A stretch of 64,000 bases of DNA from Thalassospira indica (lineage in GTDB: Bacteria; Pseudomonadota; Alphaproteobacteria; Rhodospirillales; Thalassospiraceae): assembly GCF_003403095.1 (NCBI RefSeq), contig NZ_CP031555.1:3598001-3662000 (forward strand). The letters run 5' to 3'. The translations under genes were made by a program, and so were the position numbers. This document shows, piece by piece, positions 1-8,995 of the stretch (position 1 is its first letter; every line of letters starts with the position of its first letter). The notes beneath the pieces are model-generated. The model was not told where the DNA came from. It saw only the letters and a list, made by a program, of their open reading frames with translations, and searched no databases.

Positions 1-6
1 GATCAA

Positions 7-792
7 ATGAATATTTCTACGCGACAGCGCGACATCATCGATATCCTGCGCCGTGACAGCTTTGTCTCGATTGATACGCTGGCCGAACATTTTGATGTCA
101 CTCCGCAAACCGTGCGCCGCGACGTCAATATGCTCAGCGACGCCAATCTGGTGCGCCGTCGCCATGGCGGGGTGGAATATGCCGGCGAACCCGGCATGAA
201 CCTGTCCTATGATAGTCGGCAGGTCACCAATATCGCCGCCAAGCATGCCATATCGCTGCATGTCGCAAGCCTGATCCCTGACGGGGCATCGATCCTGATC
301 GGGATTGGCAGCACGCTTGAACTGGTTGCGCTTAATCTGGTAGATCATCGCCATCTGACGGTGATTACCAACAACATGAATGCCGCCATGGCGCTGGGCA
401 ACAATACCAGCAACAGGATTGTCATCCCCGGCGGCACGCTGCGCCTGCCTGATCGCGACGTCATCAGCCCCGAAGCCGAAATGATGTTTAACAAATACAA
501 GGTCGATTACGGCCTGTTTGGTGTTGGCGGCATCGAGCCCGATGGGACGCTCACCGATTTTGACCATCGCGAAGTCTCTCTGCGTCAGGCGATTGCCGCC
601 AATTGCCGCAACTCCATCCTTGTTGCCGATCAATCGAAATTCGGCCGTCCGGCGCCTGCCAAGGGCGGCCACATCACCGACCCGGATCTGATCGTGGTCG
701 ATGGTGTCCCCGATGGCGTTTTCGATCCGTTATTTGACCGTCACGACGTTCGCGCGCGTCTGCAAATTGCCAAAAGCGAAAGTTACGAATGA
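7..792 (+). CDS. DeoR-family transcriptional regulator (GlpR-like)
   Basis: A 261-residue cytoplasmic repressor. Residues 1-57 form the DeoR-type winged helix-turn-helix, with the recognition region TPQTVRRDVNML; residues about 75-230 form the DeoR sensor domain, which in this family binds a phosphorylated sugar or polyol. The ATG lies six bases from the window edge, so the upstream control region and ribosome binding site are mostly missing, but the N-terminus aligns with where DeoR proteins normally begin. Its stop overlaps the start of the downstream ABC ATPase by four bases (ATGA), so the two are translationally coupled. I infer that it represses the glycerol-3-phosphate uptake operon it heads. 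The ligand is not proven by sequence. Confidence 0.9.
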   Translation: MNISTRQRDIIDILRRDSFVSIDTLAEHFDVTPQTVRRDVNMLSDANLVRRRHGGVEYAGEPGMNLSYDSRQVTNIAAKHAISLHVASLIPDGASILIGIGSTLELVALNLVDHRHLTVITNNMNAAMALGNNTSNRIVIPGGTLRLPDRDVISPEAEMMFNKYKVDYGLFGVGGIEPDGTLTDFDHREVSLRQAIAANCRNSILVADQSKFGRPAPAKGGHITDPDLIVVDGVPDGVFDPLFDRHDVRARLQIAKSESYE

Positions 793-1913
793 CTAGCCAG
801 CCTCCCTTTATTCGCATCAATTCCGTGTCGCGCGTATTTAACGGCGGCAATGGCGTGCATGACCTGTCACTTGATATTCCGCGCGGAAGCTTCGTGGTTC
901 TGCTGGGGCCATCGGGCTGCGGCAAATCAACGACCCTGCGTCTGATTGCCGGTCTTGAAACTGCCGATCAGGGATCGATTGCGATTGATGGCAAGGATGT
1001 CACAAACACCCCGCCATCCAAGCGCGGTCTGTCGATGGTGTTTCAATCCTATGCCCTGTTCCCGCATCTGAGTGTCGCCGAAAACATCATCTTTGGCCTG
1101 AAGGTCCGCAAAACCAAAAAGGACGAAATCAAGACCCGCTTGGCCGATGCCCTGCGGGTGACCGGCCTTGAGGGGTTTGAAGACCGCAAACCCGCACAGC
1201 TTTCCGGCGGGCAACGTCAACGTGTGGCACTGGCGCGTGCAATTGTTGCCGGCCATCCGCTGTGCCTTATGGATGAGCCGCTTTCAAATCTTGATGCCAA
1301 GCTGCGCCATGCGGTGCGCAAGGATATCCGCGACCTGCAACAGCGGCTTGGCATCACAGTTGTTTATGTCACCCATGATCAGACCGAAGCCATGAGCATG
1401 GCCGACATTGTCATTCTGATGAACGATGGCCGGATTGAGCAGGTCGGTGATCCGGCCGACCTTTACCTCAAACCCGCCACTGCCTTTGCCGCCGGGTTTG
1501 TCGGAAGCCCACCGATGACGCTTTTACCGGCAAGCGCCCTTCCGGCTTCGGTCATTCCGGATGGCTTTGATGCCAGCACCGTCACCTTTGGCATACGGCC
1601 CGAGGACCTGACCCTGACCACCGATCTTGCAAACGCACCGTGGGGCATTCCTGCCACCGTGACGGGCAGTGAATTCCTTGGTTCGGAGACATTTGTTTTT
1701 GTTGCGATCCCGGGCACCAAGGGGGCCACCGCCCGACTGCCCGGTCGCGTTAAAATTTCGCCCGGGACAGAAGTCTCGCTCAGTTGGGCTGGCGCTGCGG
1801 CCCACTGGTTTGACGGCGAACACGGTCATCGTCTGACACCGACGAGGCCATCCACATCAGCGCAAGATATCAAGATCACCTCTCAACCTGACACTGCAAC
1901 TTCGACACTTTAA
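789..1913 (+). CDS. ugpC: ABC transporter ATP-binding protein, UgpC/MalK type
   Basis: The 374-residue ATPase that powers the importer encoded by the next three genes. Visible motifs are the Walker A GPSGCGKST (residues 40-48), Q-loop Q86, signature LSGGQ (138-142), Walker B ending in MDEP (about 161-164) and H-loop His196. The last 130 residues fit the TOBE/OB extension of the MalK/UgpC class. It overlaps the DeoR gene by four bases. The order regulator-ATPase-binding protein-permease-permease puts the ATPase first, whereas E. coli ugp has it after the permeases. The substrate assignment rests on the binding protein. Family certain; symbol likely. Confidence 0.9.
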   Translation: MTSQPPFIRINSVSRVFNGGNGVHDLSLDIPRGSFVVLLGPSGCGKSTTLRLIAGLETADQGSIAIDGKDVTNTPPSKRGLSMVFQSYALFPHLSVAENIIFGLKVRKTKKDEIKTRLADALRVTGLEGFEDRKPAQLSGGQRQRVALARAIVAGHPLCLMDEPLSNLDAKLRHAVRKDIRDLQQRLGITVVYVTHDQTEAMSMADIVILMNDGRIEQVGDPADLYLKPATAFAAGFVGSPPMTLLPASALPASVIPDGFDASTVTFGIRPEDLTLTTDLANAPWGIPATVTGSEFLGSETFVFVAIPGTKGATARLPGRVKISPGTEVSLSWAGAAAHWFDGEHGHRLTPTRPSTSAQDIKITSQPDTATSTL

Positions 1914-1929
1914 CAGGGAACTTTTGTTC

Positions 1930-3195
1930 ATGCGTAACATCGTAACCAGTGCTGCGCTTGCAGCCGGACTGATGGCAACGGCAGCCACCCCTGCCTTTGC
2001 TGCGACCGAACTGACCATGTATTATCCCGTCGCTGTTGGCGGCCCGCTGACCGAGGTCATTGACGGCATGATCGAAGGGTTTGAAGCCGAAAACCCGGAT
2101 GTCAAAGTCAATGCCATCTATGCTGGCAACTATGATGACACCCGTCTGCGCGCTGTTTCGGCGATCAAAAGCGGCGATCCGGCACAGCTTTCCGTGATGT
2201 TTTCAATCGACGTCTATGACCTGATCGAACAGGACCTGATTGTTCCGTTTGATGATGTTGTCAAAACCGCCGAAGACAAGGAATGGCTGAAGTCATTCTA
2301 CCCGGCACTGATGGCCAATGGCGAAGTAGATGGCAAAACCTGGGGCATCCCGTTCCAGCGTTCAACCATTGTCATGTACTACAACAAGGACATGTTCCGC
2401 GAAGCCGGTCTTGATCCGGAAATGCCGCCGCAAACCTGGGAAGAACTGGTAACGACTGGCAAGGCGCTTTCGAAAGACGGCAAATGGGGCCTGATGGTGC
2501 CCTCGACCGGTTATCCGTACTGGATGTTCCAGTGCTTTGCCATCCAGAATGGCAAGGAACTGATGAGTGCTGACGGCACCGAGACCTATTTCAACGATCC
2601 GGCTGTTGTCGAGGCGCTTGAATTCTGGCGCGGCCTTGCGACCGAAGAAAAAATCATGCCCGAAGGCACCATTGAATGGGGAACCCTGCGTCAGGCCTTC
2701 GTTCAGGGCCAGACGGCCATGATGTGGCATTCGACCGGCAACCTTTCGGCTGTCAAACGCGAAGCACAGTTTGATTTCGGCGTTGCCATGCTGCCGAAAC
2801 ACAAACAGCCGGGCTCGCCCACGGGTGGTGGCAACTTCTATCTGTTCAAGGACTCAACCGATGAGCAGAAAGAAGCATCGCTGGCGCTGATCAAATACAT
2901 GACCGCACCGGAACGTGCGGCAGAATGGTCGATTGCCACCGGTTATGTTGGTGTCACCCCGGATGCCTACGAAACCGACGCGCTTAAGGCCTACGTCGCG
3001 GACTTCCCGCCGGCACTGGTCGCACGTGATCAGCTCGAAGTTTCGGTTGCCGAGTTTTCCACCTATGACACCGCGCGTGTCCGCGAAGGTCTGAACAACG
3101 CCATTCAGGCGGCCCTGATAGGTGAGAAAACCCCGGAAGAAGCCCTTGGCGATGCACAGTCCGAAGCAGAACGTCTTCTGCGGGCCTTCCACTGA
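1930..3195 (+). CDS. ugpB: Extracellular solute-binding protein, UgpB-like (glycerol-3-phosphate type)
   Basis: A 421-residue periplasmic binding protein of the family 1 solute-binding class. Residues 1-24 are a Sec signal peptide ending in AFA. Several stretches resemble E. coli UgpB as I know it: AENPDVKV..YAGNYDDT near residues 54-72, MYYNKDMFREAGLD near 151, and a C-terminal GEKTPEEAL followed by LLRAF. I chose the ATG at 1930 over an in-frame TTG at 1924 because AGGGA lies about ten bases upstream and the signal peptide then starts with Met-Arg. The likely substrate is sn-glycerol-3-phosphate or a glycerophosphodiester. A strong hairpin follows the gene. Confidence 0.88.
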   Translation: MRNIVTSAALAAGLMATAATPAFAATELTMYYPVAVGGPLTEVIDGMIEGFEAENPDVKVNAIYAGNYDDTRLRAVSAIKSGDPAQLSVMFSIDVYDLIEQDLIVPFDDVVKTAEDKEWLKSFYPALMANGEVDGKTWGIPFQRSTIVMYYNKDMFREAGLDPEMPPQTWEELVTTGKALSKDGKWGLMVPSTGYPYWMFQCFAIQNGKELMSADGTETYFNDPAVVEALEFWRGLATEEKIMPEGTIEWGTLRQAFVQGQTAMMWHSTGNLSAVKREAQFDFGVAMLPKHKQPGSPTGGGNFYLFKDSTDEQKEASLALIKYMTAPERAAEWSIATGYVGVTPDAYETDALKAYVADFPPALVARDQLEVSVAEFSTYDTARVREGLNNAIQAALIGEKTPEEALGDAQSEAERLLRAFH

Positions 3196-3212
3196 GATTG
3201 CCCGATCTGCAC

Positions 3213-3239
3213 GCCGAAGCGGGAGTTTCCCGCTTCGGC
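3213..3239 (+). terminator. Hairpin between ugpB and ugpA
   Basis: A perfect 11-bp stem (GCCGAAGCGGG / CCCGCTTCGGC) with a 5-base loop, followed only by a weak T-rich stretch. It sits directly after the binding-protein gene inside the operon. Such hairpins commonly protect the upstream mRNA or partly terminate, giving more binding protein than permease. That role is inferred. Confidence 0.7.
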
Positions 3240-3291
3240 ACCTTTGTTTGATGATTATGATTAATTGATTTCTTCGCAGGACGTGCCGACC

Positions 3292-4185
3292 ATGAACGAA
3301 ATGGCCCGACTTCAAAAACGCAGGCTTGCGCTTTATGGCTGGATGCTGGCCGCACCGGCATTGGCCCTGATGAGCCTGTTTGCCTTTTATCCGGCCATTG
3401 CGACCTTCTGGCACAGCCTGTTTACCCGCGGCACATCGCGCCGCCCGTCTGTCTTTGCTGGGTTTGAAAATTATGGCGATCTGTTTGCCGATCCGACCTT
3501 TTGGACCGTGGCAACCAACAACCTGATCTACGCTGGGGTGACCATCCCGGTTTCGATCATATTTGCCCTTGTCATGGCGCTTTTGGCCAATGCCCATATC
3601 CCGGCGCGATCCTTTGTGCGCAGTGCCTATTTCACGCCGACCATTTTGCCGATGATTGCCGCGGCCAATTTGTGGCTGTTTTTCTATACGCCCGACCTTG
3701 GCGTGATTGACCAGATTACCGGGCTCTTTGGCGCATCGCCGACCAACTGGCTGGGTCAGCCGGAAACCGCGCTGGCATCCGTGATCATCGTGACGATCTG
3801 GAAAGAAGCCGGGTTCTTCATGATCTTTTATCTGGCAGCCCTTCAGACCATCCCGCCGGATCTGCGCGAAGCCGCCCGGATCGAGGGGGCTGGTCGCTGG
3901 ACCTATACACGCCGCGTCTTGTTGCCGCTTTTAATGCCAACGACGATCTTTGTCTTTGTCAATGCGATGATCAATTCGGTCAAGCTGATCGACCATCTGT
4001 TCATCCTGACCAAGGGCGGGCCCAACAATGCGTCCAAACTGATCCTGTACTGGATCTGGGAAATGGCATTTGCCTATTTCGACAGCCCGCATGCGGCCGC
4101 CATGACCATTCTTGTCTTGCTGGCCCTTGGCCTTGTTGCCGTCGCGCAGTTCCGACTGGTTGAAAAACGGACCCACTACCGATGA
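3292..4185 (+). CDS. ugpA: ABC transporter permease, UgpA-like
   Basis: A 297-residue inner-membrane permease of the MalF/UgpA class with about six transmembrane segments. The EAA coupling loop is visible as EAARIEGAGRWTYTRRVLLPLL, near residues 200-220, and should contact the ATPase. The ATG at 3292 is preferred over an in-frame TTG at 3265 because a GGA ribosome site precedes it and the N-terminus is typical for the family. Its stop overlaps the next permease start by four bases. It forms a heterodimeric channel with the following gene. Confidence 0.88.
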   Translation: MNEMARLQKRRLALYGWMLAAPALALMSLFAFYPAIATFWHSLFTRGTSRRPSVFAGFENYGDLFADPTFWTVATNNLIYAGVTIPVSIIFALVMALLANAHIPARSFVRSAYFTPTILPMIAAANLWLFFYTPDLGVIDQITGLFGASPTNWLGQPETALASVIIVTIWKEAGFFMIFYLAALQTIPPDLREAARIEGAGRWTYTRRVLLPLLMPTTIFVFVNAMINSVKLIDHLFILTKGGPNNASKLILYWIWEMAFAYFDSPHAAAMTILVLLALGLVAVAQFRLVEKRTHYR

Positions 4186-5030
4186 AAACAGATACCATTA
4201 CCGCCAACACCACACTCAAACTACCTGATCTCGACAAGGTACTGGATGCGCTTGGCGCATGGGTTCTGGCGATTGTCTGGATTTCACCGCTGCTGTTTGC
4301 CGCCTGGGCGGCATTGCAACCATCCGGCACCGCCCTTGGTCTGGATTTCTCCAACCCGCTGACCTTTGAAAACTTTGTCTATGTCTGGGGTGCTGTGCCT
4401 TGGGGTGGGTATTTTACCAATACCGTGGTGCTTGTGACCCTGATCCTTGCGGGCCAGTTGGTGCTTTGTACCCTTGCCGGCTTTGCCTTTGCCCGGTTTG
4501 AATTCAAGGGGCGCGATACGGTCTTTATCCTGGTCCTGTTGCAGCTTTTCATTCTGCCCGAGGTGCTGATTGTCGAAAACTACGCCATCGTGTCCAAGCT
4601 TGGCCTGTTTGATACAGCACTTGGCATCGGTCTGCCTTATATGGCCAGTGCGTTTGGCATTTTCCTGCTGCGGCAAGCGTTTAAATCCGTACCGATCGAG
4701 CTTGAAGAAGCCGCGCGGATCGAAGGATGCAGTTGGATGGGTGTTCTGTGGAAGGTCTATGTGCCGGCGGCCAAGCCCGTCTATCTGGCCTATGCGCTGG
4801 TGTCGATTGCGACCCACTGGAACAACTTCCTTTGGCCGTTGATTGTCACCAACTCGCCAGAAACACGGCCGCTGACGGTGGGCTTGTCGCTGTTTGGCGC
4901 ACCAGAAACCGGGGTGGATATTTCGGTGATCAGTGCGGCAACCATCATGACGATTGCGCCGCTTCTGATGGCGTTTCTGATCTTCCAGCGCCAATTCATT
5001 CAGGCGTTTCTGCGCGCAGGCATCCGATAG
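4182..5030 (+). CDS. ugpE: ABC transporter permease, UgpE-like
   Basis: The second permease of the importer, 282 residues with about six transmembrane segments. The EAA loop EEAARIEGCSWMGVLWKVYVP lies near residues 172-192. The ATGA overlap with the upstream permease indicates translational coupling and equal production. It is the last gene of the operon; a convergent LysR gene follows after 18 bases containing a small hairpin. No ugpQ phosphodiesterase gene is adjacent, but a periplasmic glycerophosphodiesterase is encoded at 40485-41555 and could supply substrate. Confidence 0.87.
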   Translation: MKTDTITANTTLKLPDLDKVLDALGAWVLAIVWISPLLFAAWAALQPSGTALGLDFSNPLTFENFVYVWGAVPWGGYFTNTVVLVTLILAGQLVLCTLAGFAFARFEFKGRDTVFILVLLQLFILPEVLIVENYAIVSKLGLFDTALGIGLPYMASAFGIFLLRQAFKSVPIELEEAARIEGCSWMGVLWKVYVPAAKPVYLAYALVSIATHWNNFLWPLIVTNSPETRPLTVGLSLFGAPETGVDISVISAATIMTIAPLLMAFLIFQRQFIQAFLRAGIR

Positions 5031-5048
5031 AAACCGGCAACCCGGTTT
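5031..5048. terminator. Small hairpin between convergent ugpE and LysR genes
   Basis: A 7-bp stem (AAACCGG / CCGGTTT) with a CAAC loop fills the gap between the two convergent stops. Its symmetry could serve both directions. The stem is short and the T-tract minimal, so this is only a candidate. Confidence 0.4.
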
Positions 5049-5960
5049 TCACCAGGTCGCTTCGAGCACTTCAAACAGCGCCGATATCATCGGTAATTCC
5101 TTGCGCCGTTCGGTTGTGATCAGGCTCAGGCAGGCCGGAATGGAAACGGTGTTGCACACGGCAAGGCCAAAGGTCTGCTTTTCATGCAACGCGATGGAAT
5201 CACGACACAAGCTTAACCCCACGCCGGACCGGACCATTTCCAGCATCGAGGCTTCCTGATCAACACGGGCAACGCAATTTTGCGTGCAGTCATACTGATC
5301 GAAAATCCGCTTAAGCAACCGGGAATGCACCGATGCGTCCGTCGTACCGATCCATGGAAGTTTCGCCAGTGTCGTCCAGTCGGCTTTCGCGACCGCGTTT
5401 TCCCAACCGACCGGGGCAATCACCCGATAATTAAAATCGGCAAGCTTGATCGCGTGGATTTCTTCGGACGAGATGGCGGCAATATCACCATCGACATCCG
5501 GCCCGCTCAGATAAAACCCGGCATCGATCTGATTGCGGCAGACGCGTGTCAGCATCTCCCCACTAACGCCATGCACCAGTTCCGTTTCGATATCGGGGTA
5601 ATCAATGCGCATCTGGCTTAGCATCCGGCCAAGACGGATAAATTCCGGATCAACGATGGTTCCGATCCGAAGCTTCCCACCGACACGCCCGGCACGTTTG
5701 CGCGCACTACGGCGAAACTCGTCCATCGCATCCAGGACAAGCTCGGCCTTCTTGAGCATCGCCTGCCCGTCCGGGGTGATTTGCAGGCCGGTTGATGTCC
5801 GCTTGAAAAGCGAAATGCCGGTTTCCTCACCAAGACGCTTGATCTGGTGACTGATCGCCGGTTGCGTCAGGTTCAGCACAGATGCGGCACGCGAAACGCT
5901 TCCTTCGCGTGCGACGGTGACAAAGGCCAGCAACATGTTGATGTTCGAAAAACGAGTCAT
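5049..5960 (-). CDS. LysR-family transcriptional regulator
   Basis: A 303-residue LTTR. The winged helix-turn-helix occupies residues about 5-65 (AASVLNLTQPAISHQIKRLGEETGISLFKR) and the periplasmic-binding-like effector domain residues about 90-300. It is transcribed divergently from the GMC oxidoreductase at 6176, the classic arrangement in which an LTTR controls its neighbour. The shared intergenic region contains an imperfect inverted repeat at 6032-6049. The inducer cannot be read from the sequence; a substrate or product of the oxidoreductase is the reasonable guess. Confidence 0.9.
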   Translation of the reverse strand: MTRFSNINMLLAFVTVAREGSVSRAASVLNLTQPAISHQIKRLGEETGISLFKRTSTGLQITPDGQAMLKKAELVLDAMDEFRRSARKRAGRVGGKLRIGTIVDPEFIRLGRMLSQMRIDYPDIETELVHGVSGEMLTRVCRNQIDAGFYLSGPDVDGDIAAISSEEIHAIKLADFNYRVIAPVGWENAVAKADWTTLAKLPWIGTTDASVHSRLLKRIFDQYDCTQNCVARVDQEASMLEMVRSGVGLSLCRDSIALHEKQTFGLAVCNTVSIPACLSLITTERRKELPMISALFEVLEATW

Positions 5961-6031
5961 ATAAATAACACTAATATTGCTATTCGGATTTTGTCATTAG
6001 ATTTATTCGACGCTTGCCCGCTAAATACACA

Positions 6032-6049
6032 TTCGGTGCGAACACCAAA
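6032..6049. promoter_or_regulatory. Candidate LysR operator
   Basis: An inverted repeat TTcGGTG-CGAA-CACCaAA lies midway in the 215-base divergent region between the LysR gene and the GMC oxidoreductase. Six of seven arm positions match. The position and T-rich/A-rich arms suit an LTTR box, but no footprint or comparison supports it here. Confidence 0.35.
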
Positions 6050-6175
6050 TGAAGACCGCTTGCAGATCAAAAGAACAAGCGGCCATCGGAATTGCCTTTG
6101 CAGGCCTTTGGTTGCGCGGCCCTTTGGGCCGAGAGCCAAACCGATAGAAACCAACAGGGAAGGCGCGTCACAACG

Positions 6176-7840
6176 ATGACAACCACAGAAAACTTCGACT
6201 ATGTGATCATCGGAGCCGGTTCTGCCGGCAGTCTGCTTGCCAATCGGCTGAGTGCTGATCCCAAGAACAAGGTACTGCTGCTTGAGGCCGGCAAGGCAGA
6301 TAACTATGCATGGATCCACATTCCGGTTGGTTATCTTTATTGCATTGGCAATCCGCGCACCGACTGGATGTATCAGACCGAGCCGGACAAGGGCCTGAAC
6401 GGCCGTGTCTTGCGCTATCCGCGTGGCAAGGCGCTGGGTGGATGTTCGTCGATCAACGGCATGATCTATATGCGCGGTCAGGCCCGTGACTATGATAACT
6501 GGGCCAAGATCACCGGCGAAGAAGCCTGGGATTGGCAGCATTCCCTGGCCGATTTCAAGCGCCATGAAGATCACTACAAGCTTGATAACGGCAACACCCC
6601 CGACACACAAAGCGGCAAACCGTTTTCCGAGATGCATGGTCATGGCGGTGAATGGCGCATTGAAAAACAACGGCTTCGCTGGGACATTCTTGACAGCTTT
6701 GTCGAGGCTGCAGGCCAAACCGAGATCGAGCCAACCGATGATTTCAACGACGGCGACAATACCGGCATTGGCTATTTTGAAGTCAACCAACGGTCCGGCT
6801 GGCGCTGGAACACGTCAAAGGCCTTTATCCGCCCAATCAAATCGCGCCAGAACCTGACAGTCTGGACCGAGGCACAGGTGGAAAAACTGACCTTTGCGAC
6901 CAATGCCGACGGCCAAACGGTATGCACCGGGGCGATCGTCAACAAGGCGGGAACGTCACTTGGCGTTACCGCCAACAAGGAAGTCATCCTGTCTGCCGGG
7001 GCTGTGAACACGCCGCAAATCCTGCAACTGTCTGGCATTGGTCCGGCAGCACTCCTTAAGCAGCATGGCATTGACGTCGTGCTTGATGCGCCCGGCGTCG
7101 GACAGAACCTGCAAGATCATTTGCAAATTCGGGCGATCTATAAGGTGCATGGGGCGCGCACGCTCAACACCCTTGCCAACAGCCTGATCGGCAAGGCGCA
7201 AATCGGCCTGCAATATTTACTCAGCCGTTCCGGCCCGATGAGCATGGCCCCCAGCCAATTGGGTGCCTTCACACGGTCAGATCCATCGCGGCAATATTCA
7301 AATCTTGAATATCACGTCCAGCCGCTCAGTCTTGAGGCCTTTGGCGGTGATCTTCATGATTTCCCCGCGATTACAGTATCGGTCTGCAACCTGAACCCGA
7401 CCAGCCGCGGCACGATTAACATCAAGTCCGGCGACTTCCGCGACGCGCCGCAAATTGCGCCCAATTACCTTGATACCGACGAAGACCGCAAAGTCGCCGC
7501 CGACAGCCTGCGACAGGTCCGTGACATCATGTCAAAACCGGCCATGGCAAAATACCAGCCCGACGAATTCAAACCGGGCGTTCAATATCAAAGCGATGAA
7601 GAGCTCGCCAAGCTGGCCGGTGATATCGCCACGACCATTTTCCACCCGGTCGGCACCGTCAAGATGGGCCGCAAGGATGACACATCAGCCGTGCTTGACC
7701 CGCATCTTCGCCTTAAGGGTGTTGCGGGCCTTCGCGTTGTCGATGCGTCCGTGATGCCCGAAATCACCAGCGGCAACACCAATTCGCCGACCCTGATGAT
7801 TGCTGAAAAGGCCGCTGGATGGATCCTGTCTGACCAATAA
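6176..7840 (+). CDS. GMC-family FAD-dependent oxidoreductase (choline/alcohol dehydrogenase-like)
   Basis: A 554-residue flavoprotein that oxidises an alcohol group to an aldehyde. The N-terminal FAD dinucleotide fold is clear (YVIIGAGSAGSLLANRL). The GMC signature region lies near residue 80 (YPRGKALGGCSSINGM). The C-terminal catalytic region shows HPVGTVKMG and SGNTNSPT, supplying the active-site His and the His/Asn position, here Asn. I chose the ATG at 6176, preceded by AGGGAAGG and where the FAD fold begins; an upstream in-frame start would add 28 atypical residues. It lies divergent from the LysR gene. Betaine aldehyde dehydrogenase is not adjacent, so calling it choline dehydrogenase would be unsafe. 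Confidence 0.88.
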   Translation: MTTTENFDYVIIGAGSAGSLLANRLSADPKNKVLLLEAGKADNYAWIHIPVGYLYCIGNPRTDWMYQTEPDKGLNGRVLRYPRGKALGGCSSINGMIYMRGQARDYDNWAKITGEEAWDWQHSLADFKRHEDHYKLDNGNTPDTQSGKPFSEMHGHGGEWRIEKQRLRWDILDSFVEAAGQTEIEPTDDFNDGDNTGIGYFEVNQRSGWRWNTSKAFIRPIKSRQNLTVWTEAQVEKLTFATNADGQTVCTGAIVNKAGTSLGVTANKEVILSAGAVNTPQILQLSGIGPAALLKQHGIDVVLDAPGVGQNLQDHLQIRAIYKVHGARTLNTLANSLIGKAQIGLQYLLSRSGPMSMAPSQLGAFTRSDPSRQYSNLEYHVQPLSLEAFGGDLHDFPAITVSVCNLNPTSRGTINIKSGDFRDAPQIAPNYLDTDEDRKVAADSLRQVRDIMSKPAMAKYQPDEFKPGVQYQSDEELAKLAGDIATTIFHPVGTVKMGRKDDTSAVLDPHLRLKGVAGLRVVDASVMPEITSGNTNSPTLMIAEKAAGWILSDQ

Positions 7841-7991
7841 GTGCGATCTGCGCGCGGCCTTTCCAAACAACTGAAAACCAGACTTTTGTTTGCATGAATT
7901 AATTTCAGATATTGATACCGAAATTCCTGTCGCGCATTTTTCGCATTTGGGGCAACATGGCCGAAGATCATAACTTTCAGAAATTCTTCAT

Positions 7992-8969
7992 ATGCCCGTA
8001 TTGCTCCTGCTTTTTAGCACCACACTCGTCTGGGCCCTGATGTTGGTCAGCAACCGCATTGCGCTGACCAGCTTTGCGGTTGATGCCTATGCCATGACCT
8101 GCTGGCAGCTTGTCTTTGGCGGGATGGCACTTGTCCTGATAGCACCGGGGCGCCGCATTCCGTGGCGGCAATTCGCCTTGCCCATCAACTGGGCCTATGG
8201 GTTCCTGCGTGTGCTGACCGGGGTAAGTTGGACGGCATCCCTTTTATATATCAGTGCACCTGAAAGCGGCATTCTATCGCAAACCGGGATGCCGATGGCG
8301 GCCCTTGCCGCGACCTTTATCCTTGGGCGCGCACCGGGGCGTTCGGAATGGCTTGGCCACGCGATCCTGATATCCGGTGCCTTGTGGCTAGCCTGGCATT
8401 TGCCCGGTGGTTTTGCCAACCCGGCCGTGCTTTTGATGCTGGCGTCCGAAGTCACAGCAATTTCTTCCTCGGTTCTGGCGGAACTTCATCCCGATAATCA
8501 GGTCAAGGACACCTGGGCGCATCTGCGTTTTACCGGGGTGTTGTTGTTGATTACGGCCTCGGTCTTTTTGATTGCCCCGCCGGTGGTCGAATTCATAAGT
8601 CCGGTTGCGATCCCCTATATCTCGACCGATGGACTGTTTGGCACCGAAACCCTGATTGCCGGACTTTTGATCGGGATTCTGTTCCGCGGGCCTGCGATGG
8701 TCTTAACCCTTCGATCCATTAAGATTGCCGGGGTTGAGAAATACATCCTGTCGACAAGCATCCTGCCCTTTGTCCTTTTGGGTCTTGAGATGCTGGCCGC
8801 CAAATTCGACCTCACACCGACGCCAACCCATGACAGTGTGTTCTGGATCTCTTCCCTTTTGGTGATGATCGGGATTATCCAGATAACAGCGTCAAAACAC
8901 CGCCACGCCGCAAAGACCAAACGGATTGCTGCGACGGCAAATACGCCTGCAACCCAAAGCACGACCTGA
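7992..8969 (+). CDS. DMT-superfamily (EamA-type) membrane transporter
   Basis: A 325-residue integral membrane protein with about ten hydrophobic helices, as expected for a tandem EamA exporter. The N-terminus starts directly with a membrane helix (LLLLFSTTLVWALMLVSNRIAL) and GILSQTGMPMAALAA resembles the fourth-helix region of EamA repeats. The C-terminal 25 residues are basic and cytoplasmic. It follows the GMC gene after 151 bases without an obvious terminator, so cotranscription is possible but unproven. Substrates of this superfamily range over amino acids and metabolites; none can be inferred here. Confidence 0.8.
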   Translation: MPVLLLLFSTTLVWALMLVSNRIALTSFAVDAYAMTCWQLVFGGMALVLIAPGRRIPWRQFALPINWAYGFLRVLTGVSWTASLLYISAPESGILSQTGMPMAALAATFILGRAPGRSEWLGHAILISGALWLAWHLPGGFANPAVLLMLASEVTAISSSVLAELHPDNQVKDTWAHLRFTGVLLLITASVFLIAPPVVEFISPVAIPYISTDGLFGTETLIAGLLIGILFRGPAMVLTLRSIKIAGVEKYILSTSILPFVLLGLEMLAAKFDLTPTPTHDSVFWISSLLVMIGIIQITASKHRHAAKTKRIAATANTPATQSTT

Positions 8970-8995
8970 GCAAAGAAGACAAGACCACGATCTCC

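Noticed and set aside
6176..7840. Naming the GMC oxidoreductase as choline dehydrogenase (betA)
   Set aside because: No betaine aldehyde dehydrogenase, BetI or choline transporter adjacent; family evidence alone does not fix the substrate.
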